The notes beneath the pieces were generated by a model. The model did not search any database. It saw only the letters and a list, made by a program, of their open reading frames with translations, and was not told where the DNA came from. Below, one piece after another: positions 17,161-25,876 of a stretch of DNA of 64,000 bases. The stretch is taken from contig JAJTBD010000003.1 of the NCBI GenBank assembly GCA_021287075.1, positions 1 to 64,000 on the forward strand, read 5' to 3'. The translations under genes were made by a program, and so were the position numbers. How positions within the stretch are numbered: the first letter of the stretch is position 1; the number at the start of each line of letters is the position of its first letter. This DNA comes from Micrococcales bacterium (GTDB lineage: Bacteria; Actinomycetota; Actinomycetes; Actinomycetales; Dermatophilaceae).

Positions 17161-17733
17161 GTGCGTATCGACGTGTGGGCCGACTTCTGCGGGCCCGAGA
17201 CCCTCCACACCCTCGACGAGCTGACCGAGGCCATGACCGCGTCCGGCCACGAGGGCGAGCTCGAACTGGTCTGGCACAGTTTTGAACAGGACCGCTCCCC
17301 CGGCGAGCGCAACACCTTCGACGCCCACCGCGTCCACCACCTCGCCCGCACCCACGGCCTCGGCGACGCCGCGGTCGAGGCCCTCGCCCGCGCGGCCGCC
17401 GACGGCACGGCGCTCGGCGACCGCGCGGCCCTCGTGCCGATCGCGACGGCGGTCGGCCTGGCGGAGGACGAGGTCCGCGAGATGCTCGACGGAGACGGCA
17501 GCGGCTATCCCGTGCGCGTCGACGAGGCCACCGCCAAGATGGCCGGCATCGAGACCGCCCCCACGATCGTCTTCGGTCAGAAGTACTCCCTGGCCGGCGT
17601 GCAGCCCTTCGAGACGATCCTCATGGCGCTCGAACAGGCCTGGGCCGAGAAGGACATCGCCCCGACGGCCCGGGGTGGCATGTGCGGCGACGGCGGCTGT
17701 GGCTGCGGCGACTCCGGCTGTGGTGCGTCATGA
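17161..17733 (+). CDS. DsbA/FrnE-like thioredoxin-fold protein with Cys-rich tail
   Basis: A 190-residue protein of the FrnE branch of DsbA-like proteins: it opens RIDVWADFCGPETLHTLDEL and keeps the long helical insert with HRVHHLARTHGLGDAAVEAL and the cis-Pro strand IETAPTIVFGQKYSLAGVQP. The usual active-site C-x-x-C of the family (for example DVVCPWCY) is reduced to a single cysteine, FCGPE. Instead the last 16 residues, CGDGGCGCGDSGCGAS, hold five cysteines and may bind metal. So disulfide exchange by the classical mechanism is doubtful. Its stop overlaps the next start by four bases (ATGA), so the pair is coupled. Confidence 0.8.
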   Translation: MRIDVWADFCGPETLHTLDELTEAMTASGHEGELELVWHSFEQDRSPGERNTFDAHRVHHLARTHGLGDAAVEALARAAADGTALGDRAALVPIATAVGLAEDEVREMLDGDGSGYPVRVDEATAKMAGIETAPTIVFGQKYSLAGVQPFETILMALEQAWAEKDIAPTARGGMCGDGGCGCGDSGCGAS

Positions 17734-18185
17734 GCCCCATCGCGCTCTTCCGCCGCGTCGCCCTCGCCGAGGTCATCACCTGGGCACTGCTCATCGTGGG
17801 CATGGTGCTGAAGTACGTCACCCACACCACCGACCTCGGTGTGCGCGTCTTCGGGCTCGTCCACGGTGTGGTCTTCCTCGCCTTCGTCCTCGCGACGCTG
17901 GCGCTGTGGGTCGACCGTCGGTGGAGCGCCGGTCAGGCGCTGCTCGGCCTCGCGTCGTCGGTGCCGCCCTTCATGACGCTCCCCTTCGAGCGGTGGGCCG
18001 AGGCGCGCGGGCTGCTGGCCGATCGCTGGCGGCTCGCCTCCGAGGCCCCCGCCACGCTGGCCGAGCGGATCGTGGCGTGGGCCCTGCGCAGCCCGGTGCT
18101 CGCCGCGCTCGCCGCCGGCCTGGCCATCGGCCTCACCACGGCATTCCTGCTCTGGGTCGGCCCGCCCGTGCCCTGGGCCCGCTGA
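17730..18185 (+). CDS. DUF3817 integral membrane protein
   Basis: A 151-residue membrane protein. Three N-terminal hydrophobic segments (about 8-28, 36-58, 66-88) match the DUF3817 domain, with the typical start RVALAEVITWALLIVGMVLKY and HGVVFLAFV; a fourth helix ends the protein. DUF3817 proteins are frequent in actinobacteria and have no proven function. The start ATG overlaps the stop of the DsbA-like gene (ATGA), so both are made from one message. A role in envelope redox chemistry would be guesswork. Confidence 0.85.
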   Translation: MSPIALFRRVALAEVITWALLIVGMVLKYVTHTTDLGVRVFGLVHGVVFLAFVLATLALWVDRRWSAGQALLGLASSVPPFMTLPFERWAEARGLLADRWRLASEAPATLAERIVAWALRSPVLAALAAGLAIGLTTAFLLWVGPPVPWAR

Positions 18186-18244
18186 CCCCCGGCTGACACG
18201 GACCCACACACGCCGGCCACGCGGCACACGGGTCGGGCATAGAA

Positions 18245-18335
18245 GGACCCCCCGCGCACCTGGAAGAGCTCACCTACCCTTGCTGCATTCCTGCCCTGGG
18301 GGAGTTCGGTGAGGTACCACCACACGGGGGGTCTG
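18245..18335 (-). ncRNA. ffs: Signal recognition particle 4.5S RNA
   Basis: On the minus strand the conserved apical domain reads CCCAGGGCAGGAATGCAGC followed by AAGGGTAGGTGAGC, the high-GC Gram-positive form of the SRP RNA tetraloop and symmetric loop that bind Ffh. The outer ends pair (CCCCC with GGGGG), giving one long hairpin. It guides secretory and membrane proteins to the translocon. Linkage to dnaX/recR is common in actinobacteria. Ends are set from the terminal helix, to within a few bases. Confidence 0.93.
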
Positions 18336-18397
18336 GGCCCAGCATACGTGGCCGGACCGGTGGGCCGGAAACCGAGCAGATCCGACATACTCCCCCG

Positions 18398-19618
18398 GTG
18401 ACCACCGCCCACCACGCCGCCGACGACGCGCCGCACGACCTGCCCGCGCCCGTCGGCACCGGCCACACCGTCATCGCCGGCGTGGTCTGCGGGCTGGTCG
18501 GCTTCCTCAGTGCCTTCCCCGTCGTGCTGACCGGGCTCCAGCACGTCGGCGCCACCCGCGAGCAGGCCGCCTCGGGTCTGATGGTGCTGTGCCTGACGAT
18601 GGGCCTGGGCTGCATCCTGTGGTCGCTGCGCCTGCGGATGCCGATCACGATGGCGTGGTCGACGCCGGGTGCGGCCCTGCTCGCCTCGACCGCTGCGCCC
18701 GCCGACGGCTTCGGGGTGGCGGTGATGGCCTTCATCATCTCGGGCGTGCTGCTCACCCTCACCGCCTTCGCGCGGCCGCTCTTCCGCGCCGTCGAGGCGA
18801 TCCCGACCGCCCTGGCCAACGCGATGCTCGCCGGCGTCCTGCTCACCCTGTGCACCGTGCCCTTCCGCTCACTCGCCCACTCCCCCGCGGCTGTCGCACC
18901 CGTCGTGCTCGTCTGGCTGCTCCTGCTCGGGCTTGCCCGGCGCTGGGCCGTGCCGGGCGCGCTGGTGGCGGCGGGCGTCGTCGTCGCGGCCCAGGGCGGC
19001 CTCGGACGGGTCTCCACCGCACTGCCCCCGCTCGAGCTCGTCACGCCCCGCTGGGATACCGCCGCCGTGGTGGCGATCGCGCTGCCGCTCTTCCTCGTGA
19101 CGATGACCAGCCAGAACATCCCCGGCATGGCCGTGCTGCGCGGCTTCGGCTACGAGCCGTCCTTCCGCGGGCCGCTGACCTATGCGGGCGCGGCGAGTGT
19201 CGCGGGCGCCCCCGCCGGCGGTCACGCGATCAACCTCGCCGCCATCTCGGCGGCCCTGGCCGCAGGCCCCGAGGCTGGGCCCGACCCGCGCCGCCGGTGG
19301 ATCGCCGGGGTCTCCTGCGGCGTCACCTATCTCGCCTTCGGCCCGCTCTCGGGCACCGTCGCCTCGCTGGCCGCCGCCGCACCCGACGGGCTGATCGAGT
19401 CGGTCGCCGGCCTCGCGTTGATCGCGACCTTCGCCGCTGCCGCCGTCTCCGCCCTCGGCGATGCCGAGCACCGGGAGGCCGCCGCGATCACCTTCCTCGT
19501 CGCGGCCTCGGGCCTGCACCTGGCCGGCATCGGCGCGGCGTTCTGGGGCCTGCTCGCCGGGGGCGTCTTCCTCCTCGTCATGCGCCGCCGTCGCGGCCGG
19601 CACGCCTCCGCACGCTGA
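18398..19618 (+). CDS. BenE-family benzoate/H+ symporter-like transporter
   Basis: A 406-residue polytopic membrane protein with about twelve helices. It matches the BenE family: MPITMAWSTPGAALLAS in the first repeat, TSQNIPGMAVLRGFGYEPSF in the middle and GHAINLAAISAALAAGPEAG, all signature positions. BenE carriers import benzoate, but no aromatic-degradation genes are nearby, so substrate is open. GTG 18398 starts the family homology; no strong ribosome site is visible. Begins 62 bases after the divergent SRP RNA. Confidence 0.88.
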   Translation: MTTAHHAADDAPHDLPAPVGTGHTVIAGVVCGLVGFLSAFPVVLTGLQHVGATREQAASGLMVLCLTMGLGCILWSLRLRMPITMAWSTPGAALLASTAAPADGFGVAVMAFIISGVLLTLTAFARPLFRAVEAIPTALANAMLAGVLLTLCTVPFRSLAHSPAAVAPVVLVWLLLLGLARRWAVPGALVAAGVVVAAQGGLGRVSTALPPLELVTPRWDTAAVVAIALPLFLVTMTSQNIPGMAVLRGFGYEPSFRGPLTYAGAASVAGAPAGGHAINLAAISAALAAGPEAGPDPRRRWIAGVSCGVTYLAFGPLSGTVASLAAAAPDGLIESVAGLALIATFAAAAVSALGDAEHREAAAITFLVAASGLHLAGIGAAFWGLLAGGVFLLVMRRRRGRHASAR

Positions 19619-19667
19619 CCGCGCCGCGATTTCGCCGCGGCGTCGCCCTCCGGTAATCTCCTCCGTT

Positions 19668-19755
19668 GGAGGATTCGCATAGTGGCCTAGTGCGCACGAT
19701 TGGAAATCGTGTTGGGATAAAACCCTCGGGGGTTCAAATCCCCCATCCTCCGCCA
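19668..19755 (+). tRNA. tRNA-Ser(GGA)
   Basis: A class II tRNA with acceptor GGAGGAT/ATCCTCC, anticodon loop TTGGAAA (anticodon GGA, reads TCC/TCT), a long variable arm (GTTGGGATAAAACCCTC), T arm GGTTCAAAT and encoded CCA (19753-19755). A terminator follows. Confidence 0.97.
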
Positions 19756-19758
19756 ACC

Positions 19759-19795
19759 AGCCGGCCCCGTCCCAGACGGGGCCGGCTGCTTTTGT
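19759..19795 (+). terminator. Rho-independent terminator after tRNA-Ser
   Basis: A perfect 13-bp stem (AGCCGGCCCCGTC with complement at 19775-19787) with a three-base loop and the tail GCTTTTGT. Confidence 0.88.
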
Positions 19796-19830
19796 GCCTG
19801 GCCCAGGCCCGGTTCCTCTACGCTCGCCGC

Positions 19831-20286
19831 GTGCCCACCGTGCCTCCTGACCCGCAGCGCGGCCGCGCCGGTCTGGTCCCGGCCGACCAGCCTGTGCCCA
19901 TGGGCCGCCGCTGGCTCTATGGCCCGGCCGGCACTCTCGGGGCCGGCACGGCACTGGTGGGCTTCGGCATGGCAGGCGAGAACGCCACAGACCCGAGCAG
20001 CGATGTGCTCTTCGCGGCCGCCGCCCTGGGCCTGGTGGCGCTTGACGTGGGCGCCATCTGGGCCTATCTGGCGATCATGAACCGCATCACCGTGGGCACT
20101 GGCTGGATGCCGCGCGTCGGCGCTCCCCCTGTCGCCGGCATGCTCATCGCCCAGCTCGCCCCGCCCACCTGGCCCTGGCCGGCGCGCGCCGCCCTGGCCG
20201 CCCTCGTCGGCGCCGCGGTCGCGTGGGTCATGGTGCAGCTCATCCTCGACGGCCCCCTCCCGGACGATCCCGACCAACCACTCTGA
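19831..20286 (+). CDS. Small hypothetical membrane protein
   Basis: A 151-residue protein with four hydrophobic segments (roughly residues 32-50, 58-78, 95-112 and 115-135) and a Pro-rich acidic end DGPLPDDPDQPL. I recognise no family. GTG 19831 was chosen because the frame upstream runs into tRNA sequence; a GTG nine bases later is equally possible. It stands alone between the tRNA terminator and an inverted repeat. Confidence 0.55.
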   Translation: MPTVPPDPQRGRAGLVPADQPVPMGRRWLYGPAGTLGAGTALVGFGMAGENATDPSSDVLFAAAALGLVALDVGAIWAYLAIMNRITVGTGWMPRVGAPPVAGMLIAQLAPPTWPWPARAALAALVGAAVAWVMVQLILDGPLPDDPDQPL

Positions 20287-20324
20287 GGTAGCCGCGTGGC
20301 CGCGGCGAGCACGCGGCATACCTC
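20285..20324. repeat. GGTATGCC inverted repeat, copy c (left arm decayed)
   Basis: Left arm GAGGTAGCCGCGTG lacks one T of the motif; right arm CACGCGGCATACCTC is intact. It begins inside the stop region of the preceding gene. Confidence 0.75.
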
Positions 20325-20420
20325 CTGCTCGGGAGACCGCCCGGCGCGGACCGGGCGCCGCCGGTCGCAGGCCCGGGGGTCGGGGTGGCAGGCGCGGTGC
20401 GTCGGCGGGAGGATGACGAC

Positions 20421-22322
20421 ATGAGCAATGGTGCATACGCCGCGGCATACGAGCAGAGCCTGTCCGACCCCAACGCCTTCTGGGGCAAGGCAGCCGAGGC
20501 GATCGAGTGGTTCACCCCGCCGCCGGTCGTGCTCGACGACAGCAACCCGCCGTTCTACAGGTGGTTCACCGGCGGCAAGCTCAACACCTGCTTCAACGCC
20601 GTCGACCGCCACGTGCGCGACGGTCGTGGCGACCAGGTGGCGATCTACTACGACTCGCCGGTCAGCGACACCAGGCGCCAGCTGACCTACAGCGAGCTGC
20701 TCGACCAGGTCTCCCGCCTGGCCGGCTATCTGACCAGCCTCGGCGTGACCAAGGGCGACCGGGTCGTGATCTATATGCCGATGGTCCCCGAGGCCCTGGT
20801 CGGCATGCTGGCCTGCGCGCGTATCGGCGCGATCCACTCGGTGGTCTTCGGCGGCTTCGCGCCGGCCGAGCTCGCCGCCCGCCTCGACGACGCCGCGCCC
20901 AAGGTCGTGCTGTCGGCCAGCTGCGGCATCGAGCCGAGCCGCACCATCCCCTACAAGCCCTATCTCGACGCGGGCATCGAGCGCTCGGAGCACAAGCCCG
21001 AGAAGTGCATCATCCTCCAGCGCCCCCAGGTCGAGGCCGAGATGGGCGAGCGCGACATCGACTGGGCCGAGGCGATGGCCTCCGAGCAGGCCCAGCCCGT
21101 CGACTGCGTGGAGGTCGACGCGACCGACCCGCTCTACATCCTCTACACCTCCGGCACCACCGGCCGACCCAAGGGCATCGTCCGCGACAACGGCGGCCAC
21201 GCGGTCGCGCTGCGCTGGTCGATGGAGAACATCTACGACGTCAAGCCGGGCGAGGTCATGTTCACCGCGTCCGACGTCGGCTGGGTCGTCGGCCACTCCT
21301 ACATCGTCTATGCCCCGCTGCTGACGGGCGCGACGACGATCGTCTACGAGGGCAAGCCGGTCGGCACTCCCGACGCGAGCGCCTTCTGGCGGATCGTCAA
21401 CGACTACAAGGCTGTTGCGCTCTTCACCGCCCCCACGGCATTCCGCGCGATCAAGCGCGAGGATGCCGCCGGCACCAAGAAGGAGGGCTTCGACCTGTCC
21501 TCGATGCGCAACCTCTTCCTCGCCGGCGAGCGCCTCGACCCCGACACCTACCAGTGGGCCAGCGACCAGCTCGGCATCCCGGTCGTCGACAACTGGTGGC
21601 AGACCGAGACCGGCTGGCCGATCGCGGCCAACCTGCGCGGCCTGGAGCCCATGCCGATCAAGGCGGGCTCGCCGTCGGTGTCCGTCCCCGGCTATGAGGT
21701 GCACGTCCTCGACGAGACCGGCGCCGAGTGCGACCGCGGCAACGAGGGCTCGATCGCGATCAAGCTGCCGCTGCCCCCGTGCACGCTGCCGACGCTGTGG
21801 GGCGACGACCAGCGCTATGTCGACTCCTACCTGTCGGTCTACGAGGGCTACTACGCGACAGGCGACGGCGGCATGATCGACGAGGACGGCTATGTCTATG
21901 TCATGGGCCGCACCGACGACGTCCTCAATGTCGCCGGCCACCGCCTCTCGACCGGCTCGATGGAGGCCGCGCTCGCCGGTCACCCCGATGTCGCGGAGTG
22001 CGCCGTGATCGGTGTCGCCGACGACTTCAAGGGCCAGCTGCCCCGCGGCTTCGTCGTCCTCAAGGCCGGCATCGACGCCGACGCCGAGGGCGAGCGCATC
22101 CGCAAGGAGCTGGTCAAGCGCGTCCGCGACGAGGTCGGCGCGGTCGCGGCCCTGCGCCAGGTCGACATCGTCTCGGGCCTGCCCAAGACGCGCTCGGGCA
22201 AGATCCTGCGCAAGACGATGCGCGAGATCGCCGACGGCAAGACGCCCAACGTGCCCGGCACGATCGAGGACGTCTCCGTGCTGGATGCGCTCAAGCCCGT
22301 GCTGGAGCACAAGGAGGGCTGA
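20421..22322 (+). CDS. prpE: Propionate/acetate-CoA ligase (PrpE-like)
   Basis: A 633-residue AMP-forming acyl-CoA synthetase, the normal length for PrpE. Seen: the AMP-binding loop YTSGTTGRPKG, the family-specific SDVGWVVGHSYIVYAPL, the WWQTETGWPI motif lining the acyl pocket, and the catalytic-lysine motif SGKILRKTM near the C terminus (Lys often regulated by acetylation). It activates propionate or acetate to CoA thioesters. GGGAGGATGACGAC before ATG 20421 gives a good ribosome site. Downstream lies the largest GGTATGCC hairpin of the window. Propionate preference is from overall family resemblance. Confidence 0.88.
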   Translation: MSNGAYAAAYEQSLSDPNAFWGKAAEAIEWFTPPPVVLDDSNPPFYRWFTGGKLNTCFNAVDRHVRDGRGDQVAIYYDSPVSDTRRQLTYSELLDQVSRLAGYLTSLGVTKGDRVVIYMPMVPEALVGMLACARIGAIHSVVFGGFAPAELAARLDDAAPKVVLSASCGIEPSRTIPYKPYLDAGIERSEHKPEKCIILQRPQVEAEMGERDIDWAEAMASEQAQPVDCVEVDATDPLYILYTSGTTGRPKGIVRDNGGHAVALRWSMENIYDVKPGEVMFTASDVGWVVGHSYIVYAPLLTGATTIVYEGKPVGTPDASAFWRIVNDYKAVALFTAPTAFRAIKREDAAGTKKEGFDLSSMRNLFLAGERLDPDTYQWASDQLGIPVVDNWWQTETGWPIAANLRGLEPMPIKAGSPSVSVPGYEVHVLDETGAECDRGNEGSIAIKLPLPPCTLPTLWGDDQRYVDSYLSVYEGYYATGDGGMIDEDGYVYVMGRTDDVLNVAGHRLSTGSMEAALAGHPDVAECAVIGVADDFKGQLPRGFVVLKAGIDADAEGERIRKELVKRVRDEVGAVAALRQVDIVSGLPKTRSGKILRKTMREIADGKTPNVPGTIEDVSVLDALKPVLEHKEG

Positions 22323-22335
22323 CCTCCATGCCATG

Positions 22336-22390
22336 AGGTATGCCGCGGGGCCGGTGACGCAGCGCGCGTCACCGGCCCCGCGGCATACCT
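22336..22390. repeat. GGTATGCC inverted repeat, copy d (25-bp arms)
   Basis: Perfect 25-base arms (22336-22360 and 22366-22390) around five bases; each begins AGGTATGCCGCGGGGCCGG. It starts 14 bases after the CoA ligase stop. The longest perfect paired copy in the window. Confidence 0.92.
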
Positions 22391-22457
22391 GCTCACAGGG
22401 GCGGGCTGGGGCATGAGTCCGGGGGCTGGCACCCGTGTGCGGGCGGCGCCGCGTCAA

Positions 22458-22470
22458 TAGCGTTCTGGGC
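22458..22470 (+). promoter_or_regulatory. -10 element of leaderless CPBP gene
   Basis: TAGCGT at 22458-22463 is 7 bases before ATG 22471, deciding the start. The same hexamer precedes three other genes at the same distance. Confidence 0.5.
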
Positions 22471-23340
22471 ATGATGACGCCCCCGCCGGCCGCCACCGCC
22501 GCTACCGCCGCCCGAGACGCCACTGCCCCAGCCACCCCCGGCCGCATCCCCGCCCGGGGTCTGGCCGCCTATCTGCTCGTGACCTTCGGGGTGATGGCCG
22601 CGGTCATCGCGCCCTTTGCCCTCACCGATGCCTCGTCGCTGGTCTTGGCGAGCCTGATTCCCTTCGTCCAGTGGGTGCCGGCGCTGGCCGCCGTCGTCGC
22701 CGAGCGCGTCGAGCCGTCGGGCCGCCCGGTCCGCGAGACGCTGGCGCTCCGGCCCCCGCGAGGCGGGCTGGTCAGGGGCGCGGTGACGACCACCGCCGTC
22801 TTCGCCGCGGTGCTCGCCGTCCACCTCGCGGCGTCGCTGGCGCTGGGTGTGTCGGCCTGGCGGCCTGTGGACGGCGCGGCCCTGAGCGCACTGATGGTCC
22901 TGCCGGTCGCCCTCGGCATGATGCTGACGACGACCGGTGAGGAGCTCGGCTGGCGCGGCTGGCTGACCACGGCCCTCGCCCCGCTCGGCGCCCTGCGCGC
23001 GGCCCTGACCATCGGCGCGATCTGGTCGCTGTGGCACCTGCCGCTCCTGCTCGTCTACGCCGACCGCGGCGAGATGGCGGGGCGCGAGGTCATCGTCACG
23101 GGCGTCAACCTCGTCCTCGGCGCGCTCGTCCTCTCGGCCCTGCGCCTGCGGACCGGGTCGGTGTGGCCGGCCGCCCTCGGGCACGCGCTGATGAACAGCC
23201 TGCTCGTCTTCGGCTACTCCTCCCTGATCGTCCCCTCCCGTGAGCTGGCCACCGGTGACTACTGGGCCTTCGCCGCGATCGGCTGGGCCTGCTGGGTGGT
23301 CGCGGCGGCCGCCGTGTGGACCCGCCGGGCCCAGGCCTGA
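22471..23340 (+). CDS. CPBP-family intramembrane metalloprotease
   Basis: A 289-residue protein with about eight membrane helices after an Ala/Pro-rich N terminus. The conserved catalytic motifs of the CAAX-protease/bacteriocin-processing family are present: EELGWRGW (glutamates and Arg), SLWHLPLLL (His) and a distal HALMNS (His). These would bind zinc within the membrane. Substrates are unknown in most bacteria. Probably transcribed alone and followed by an AACGACGACCACGG inverted repeat. Confidence 0.88.
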   Translation: MMTPPPAATAATAARDATAPATPGRIPARGLAAYLLVTFGVMAAVIAPFALTDASSLVLASLIPFVQWVPALAAVVAERVEPSGRPVRETLALRPPRGGLVRGAVTTTAVFAAVLAVHLAASLALGVSAWRPVDGAALSALMVLPVALGMMLTTTGEELGWRGWLTTALAPLGALRAALTIGAIWSLWHLPLLLVYADRGEMAGREVIVTGVNLVLGALVLSALRLRTGSVWPAALGHALMNSLLVFGYSSLIVPSRELATGDYWAFAAIGWACWVVAAAAVWTRRAQA

Positions 23341-23363
23341 CATCGCGGACCCACTTCCCGCAC

Positions 23364-23441
23364 AACGACGACCACGGTCGCCACCTGCGCGCCCGGCCCA
23401 CGCTCAGGACACCGCCCAAGGGCCGGACCGTGGTCGTCGTT
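23364..23441. repeat. AACGACGACCACGGTC inverted repeat, copy A
   Basis: Perfect 16-bp arms (23364-23379 and 23426-23441) with a 46-base centre containing CGGCCCACGCTCA, a string shared with copy B at 41730. Lies between the CPBP protease and the AEC carrier. One of four copies. Confidence 0.88.
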
Positions 23442-23511
23442 CTGCCGCGCCCCCTGCCCACCAGACAGACAAACCGGACAGCCGCCGAGGCGCCCGTGAC
23501 ACCATCGGCGC

Positions 23512-24435
23512 GTGCAGGCGGTACTGGAGGGATTCGCGACGATCGGGCTGGTCATCGGCCTGGGGGCGCTGATCGGGCACCTCGGGCTCGTCGACCTCGC
23601 CGCCCAGCGGGTGCTGACGACGGTGGCCTTCTTTGTCGCCAGCCCGGCCCTGCTGCTGACGATGCTGAGCAAGGCCGACATCCCACAGGTCTTCTCCGGC
23701 AACCTGATCTCCTCGTGCTGTGGGGTGCTCGCGGCCGTGGCCGTGTATGCGCTCGCCGACCGGCTGCTGTGGCGTCATGACCTCGGCGACTCGGTCATCG
23801 GCGCTCTCGCCAGCGGCTATGTCAACGCCGGCAACCTCGGTGTGCCGATCGCGGTGTATGTCCTCGGCGACGCGTCCTATGTGGCGCCGACGCTGCTGCT
23901 CCAGCTGCTCTTCCTCCAGCCCATCGCGCTGGCGATCCTTGACGCCCAGCGGCCCGGATCCCGCACCAGCGTGCGCCAGTTCGTCAGGAGGGCGGCGACC
24001 AACCCCCTCACGGTGGGCTCGCTCATCGGCGTCGTCCTCGCGCTGGGCCACTGGACCCTCCCCCGGTTCCTCTGGGACCCGCTCGAGCTCGTCGGCAACA
24101 TGGCCGTGCCCATGGTGCTGGTCGCCTATGGCGTCTCGCTCCGCCTCGGCCCGAGGTTCGGCGCCGGCACCCGGGTCTCGGAGGTGGCCGCCCTCTCGGC
24201 GATCAAGCTGCTGGTGCAGCCACTCGCGGCATACCTCATCGCGCACTTCGCGCTGGGGCTCGACGGGCCTGCGCTGCTCGCGGTGGTCGTCACCTCGGCG
24301 CTGCCCACGGCGCAGAACATCTTCGTCCACGCCACTCGCTATCGCCGCCAGGAGACCCTCGCCTGCGACACCATCCTGGTGACGACCATCGGTTCGGTGC
24401 CGGTGATCCTGCTGAACACGCTGCTGCTCACCTGA
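23512..24435 (+). CDS. AEC-family transporter (auxin efflux carrier-like)
   Basis: A 307-residue integral membrane protein with about ten helices in two halves. The family motif around the first break reads SGYVNAGNLGVPIAVYVLG, and the second half contains VGNMAVPMVLVAYGVSLR and TSALPTAQNIFVHA, all typical of AEC carriers. Relatives move malate, malonate or other small acids. GTG 23512 follows directly on CACCAT-CGGCGC, compatible with a leaderless start. A second AEC gene is at 48484. Confidence 0.88.
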   Translation: MQAVLEGFATIGLVIGLGALIGHLGLVDLAAQRVLTTVAFFVASPALLLTMLSKADIPQVFSGNLISSCCGVLAAVAVYALADRLLWRHDLGDSVIGALASGYVNAGNLGVPIAVYVLGDASYVAPTLLLQLLFLQPIALAILDAQRPGSRTSVRQFVRRAATNPLTVGSLIGVVLALGHWTLPRFLWDPLELVGNMAVPMVLVAYGVSLRLGPRFGAGTRVSEVAALSAIKLLVQPLAAYLIAHFALGLDGPALLAVVVTSALPTAQNIFVHATRYRRQETLACDTILVTTIGSVPVILLNTLLLT

Positions 24436-24549
24436 GCGTCGGACAGACACAAGGGCGTATGCCGCCCGGGCGGCCTGTCGCGAGCCCTCGCCCGCGCGCG
24501 GCATTCGTCCGCTTTGGGCGGTGCGTCCTCGGGTGGGAGGATGAGCACC

Positions 24550-25788
24550 ATGCGCATGATCTCCCTCGAGGAGGCCGGCCGCCTCGCTGCCGAGCGTTCC
24601 TCCGCCAACAACGGCCAGCCCCGCGTCGTCACGAGCGGCAACTTCGCCGCCCCCAACACCCTCACCCGGGTCGTCATCGACCAGCTCGAGTCCTGCCGGC
24701 TGCACACCCTGCTGGCCCAGAAGGATGTGCCCCTGCACGACGGCGTCACCCCCGAGTCGTGCTTCATCGGGCCTGGCTTCCGCAACCACCCGCGGCTGTC
24801 CTATGTCCCCGCACGGCTCTCGCGGGTGCCGCGGCTGTTCAACCACTCGCTGCCGCCGGACATCGTGCTGATCCACACCACCCCCGAGCGCGACGGCAAG
24901 GTCAGCCTCGGCGTCGAGGTCAACATCATGCCGGGCGCGATCGAGGCCTGCCGCAAGCGCGGCGGCCTGGTCCTGGCGCAGGTCAACCCCCGCATGCCCT
25001 ACACCTTCGGCGACGCAGAGATCACCCTCGACATGATCGACGCCGCGGTCGAGGTCGACGAGCCGCTGCTGTCCACGGCACCCGGCGTGATCGACGAGAC
25101 CTCCGCCACGATCGGGGCGACCGTCGCCCAGCACATCGGTGACGGCGCCACCCTCCAGGCCGGCATCGGGGCGGTGCCCGACGCGATCATCGCTGGGCTG
25201 ACCACCCGCACTGGTCTGCGCGTGTGGACCGAGATGTTCTCCGACGGCGTGCTCGCCCTCGAGCGCCACGGAGTCCTCGACCGGGCGGTGCCGATCACCT
25301 CCTCCTTCGTCTTCGGGTCCCAGGACCTCTATGACTGGCTGCACCTCAACGAGCGCGTGGTGATGCGCCGCACCGAGACCACCAACGCCGTCGCCGAGAT
25401 CGCCAAGCAGCCGCAGATGACCTCGGTCAACACCGCGCTCCAGGTCGACCTGTTCGACCAGGCCAACGCCTCGCGGATCAACGCCCGCATCTACTCCGGC
25501 TTCGGCGGCCAGACCGACTTCACCGTCGGCGCGCTCCAGTCGGTCGGCGGCAAGTCCTTCATGGCCCTGCGCTCCTGGCACCCCAAGGCCGACGTCTCGA
25601 CGATCGTTCCGCTGGTCTCGGAGCCGGTCACCTCCTTCCAGCACTCCTCGGTCGTGACCGAGCAGGGCATCGCCAAGATCCGTGGCTGCGACGAGCGCAC
25701 CCAGGCCCGCCACATCATCGAGCAGTGCGCCCACCCGAGCGTGCGCGATGAGCTGTGGGAAGAGGCCGCAGACATGGGCCTGGCCTGA
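24550..25788 (+). CDS. Acetyl-CoA hydrolase/CoA-transferase family protein
   Basis: A 412-residue class I CoA-transferase, related to 4-hydroxybutyrate and acetate CoA-transferases. Seen: GIGAVPDAIIAGL in the middle, WTEMFSDGVLAL, and the C-terminal GFGGQTDFTVGALQS and VVTEQGIAKIRG that build the CoA site. It could recycle acetyl-CoA or propionyl-CoA to free acids, in balance with the upstream CoA ligase gene; that is inference. GGGAGG lies 10 bases before ATG 24550; two more ATGs nearby (24541, 24556) are possible. The gap upstream has an imperfect GGTATGCC-type pair (24453, 24505). Confidence 0.88.
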   Translation: MRMISLEEAGRLAAERSSANNGQPRVVTSGNFAAPNTLTRVVIDQLESCRLHTLLAQKDVPLHDGVTPESCFIGPGFRNHPRLSYVPARLSRVPRLFNHSLPPDIVLIHTTPERDGKVSLGVEVNIMPGAIEACRKRGGLVLAQVNPRMPYTFGDAEITLDMIDAAVEVDEPLLSTAPGVIDETSATIGATVAQHIGDGATLQAGIGAVPDAIIAGLTTRTGLRVWTEMFSDGVLALERHGVLDRAVPITSSFVFGSQDLYDWLHLNERVVMRRTETTNAVAEIAKQPQMTSVNTALQVDLFDQANASRINARIYSGFGGQTDFTVGALQSVGGKSFMALRSWHPKADVSTIVPLVSEPVTSFQHSSVVTEQGIAKIRGCDERTQARHIIEQCAHPSVRDELWEEAADMGLA

Positions 25789-25808
25789 CCGACACGCCCA
25801 CCGGCCAG

Positions 25809-25846
25809 ACAGTTATGCCGCGTCCAGGTGGGCGCGGCATACCTGT
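25809..25846. repeat. GGTATGCC inverted repeat, copy e
   Basis: ACAGTTATGCCGCG (25809-25822) pairs with CGCGGCATACCTGT (25833-25846) with one mismatch; ten-base centre. Downstream of the CoA-transferase. Confidence 0.85.
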
Positions 25847-25876
25847 CCCACAGGGGGATCGCCGATAATCTCGGGT

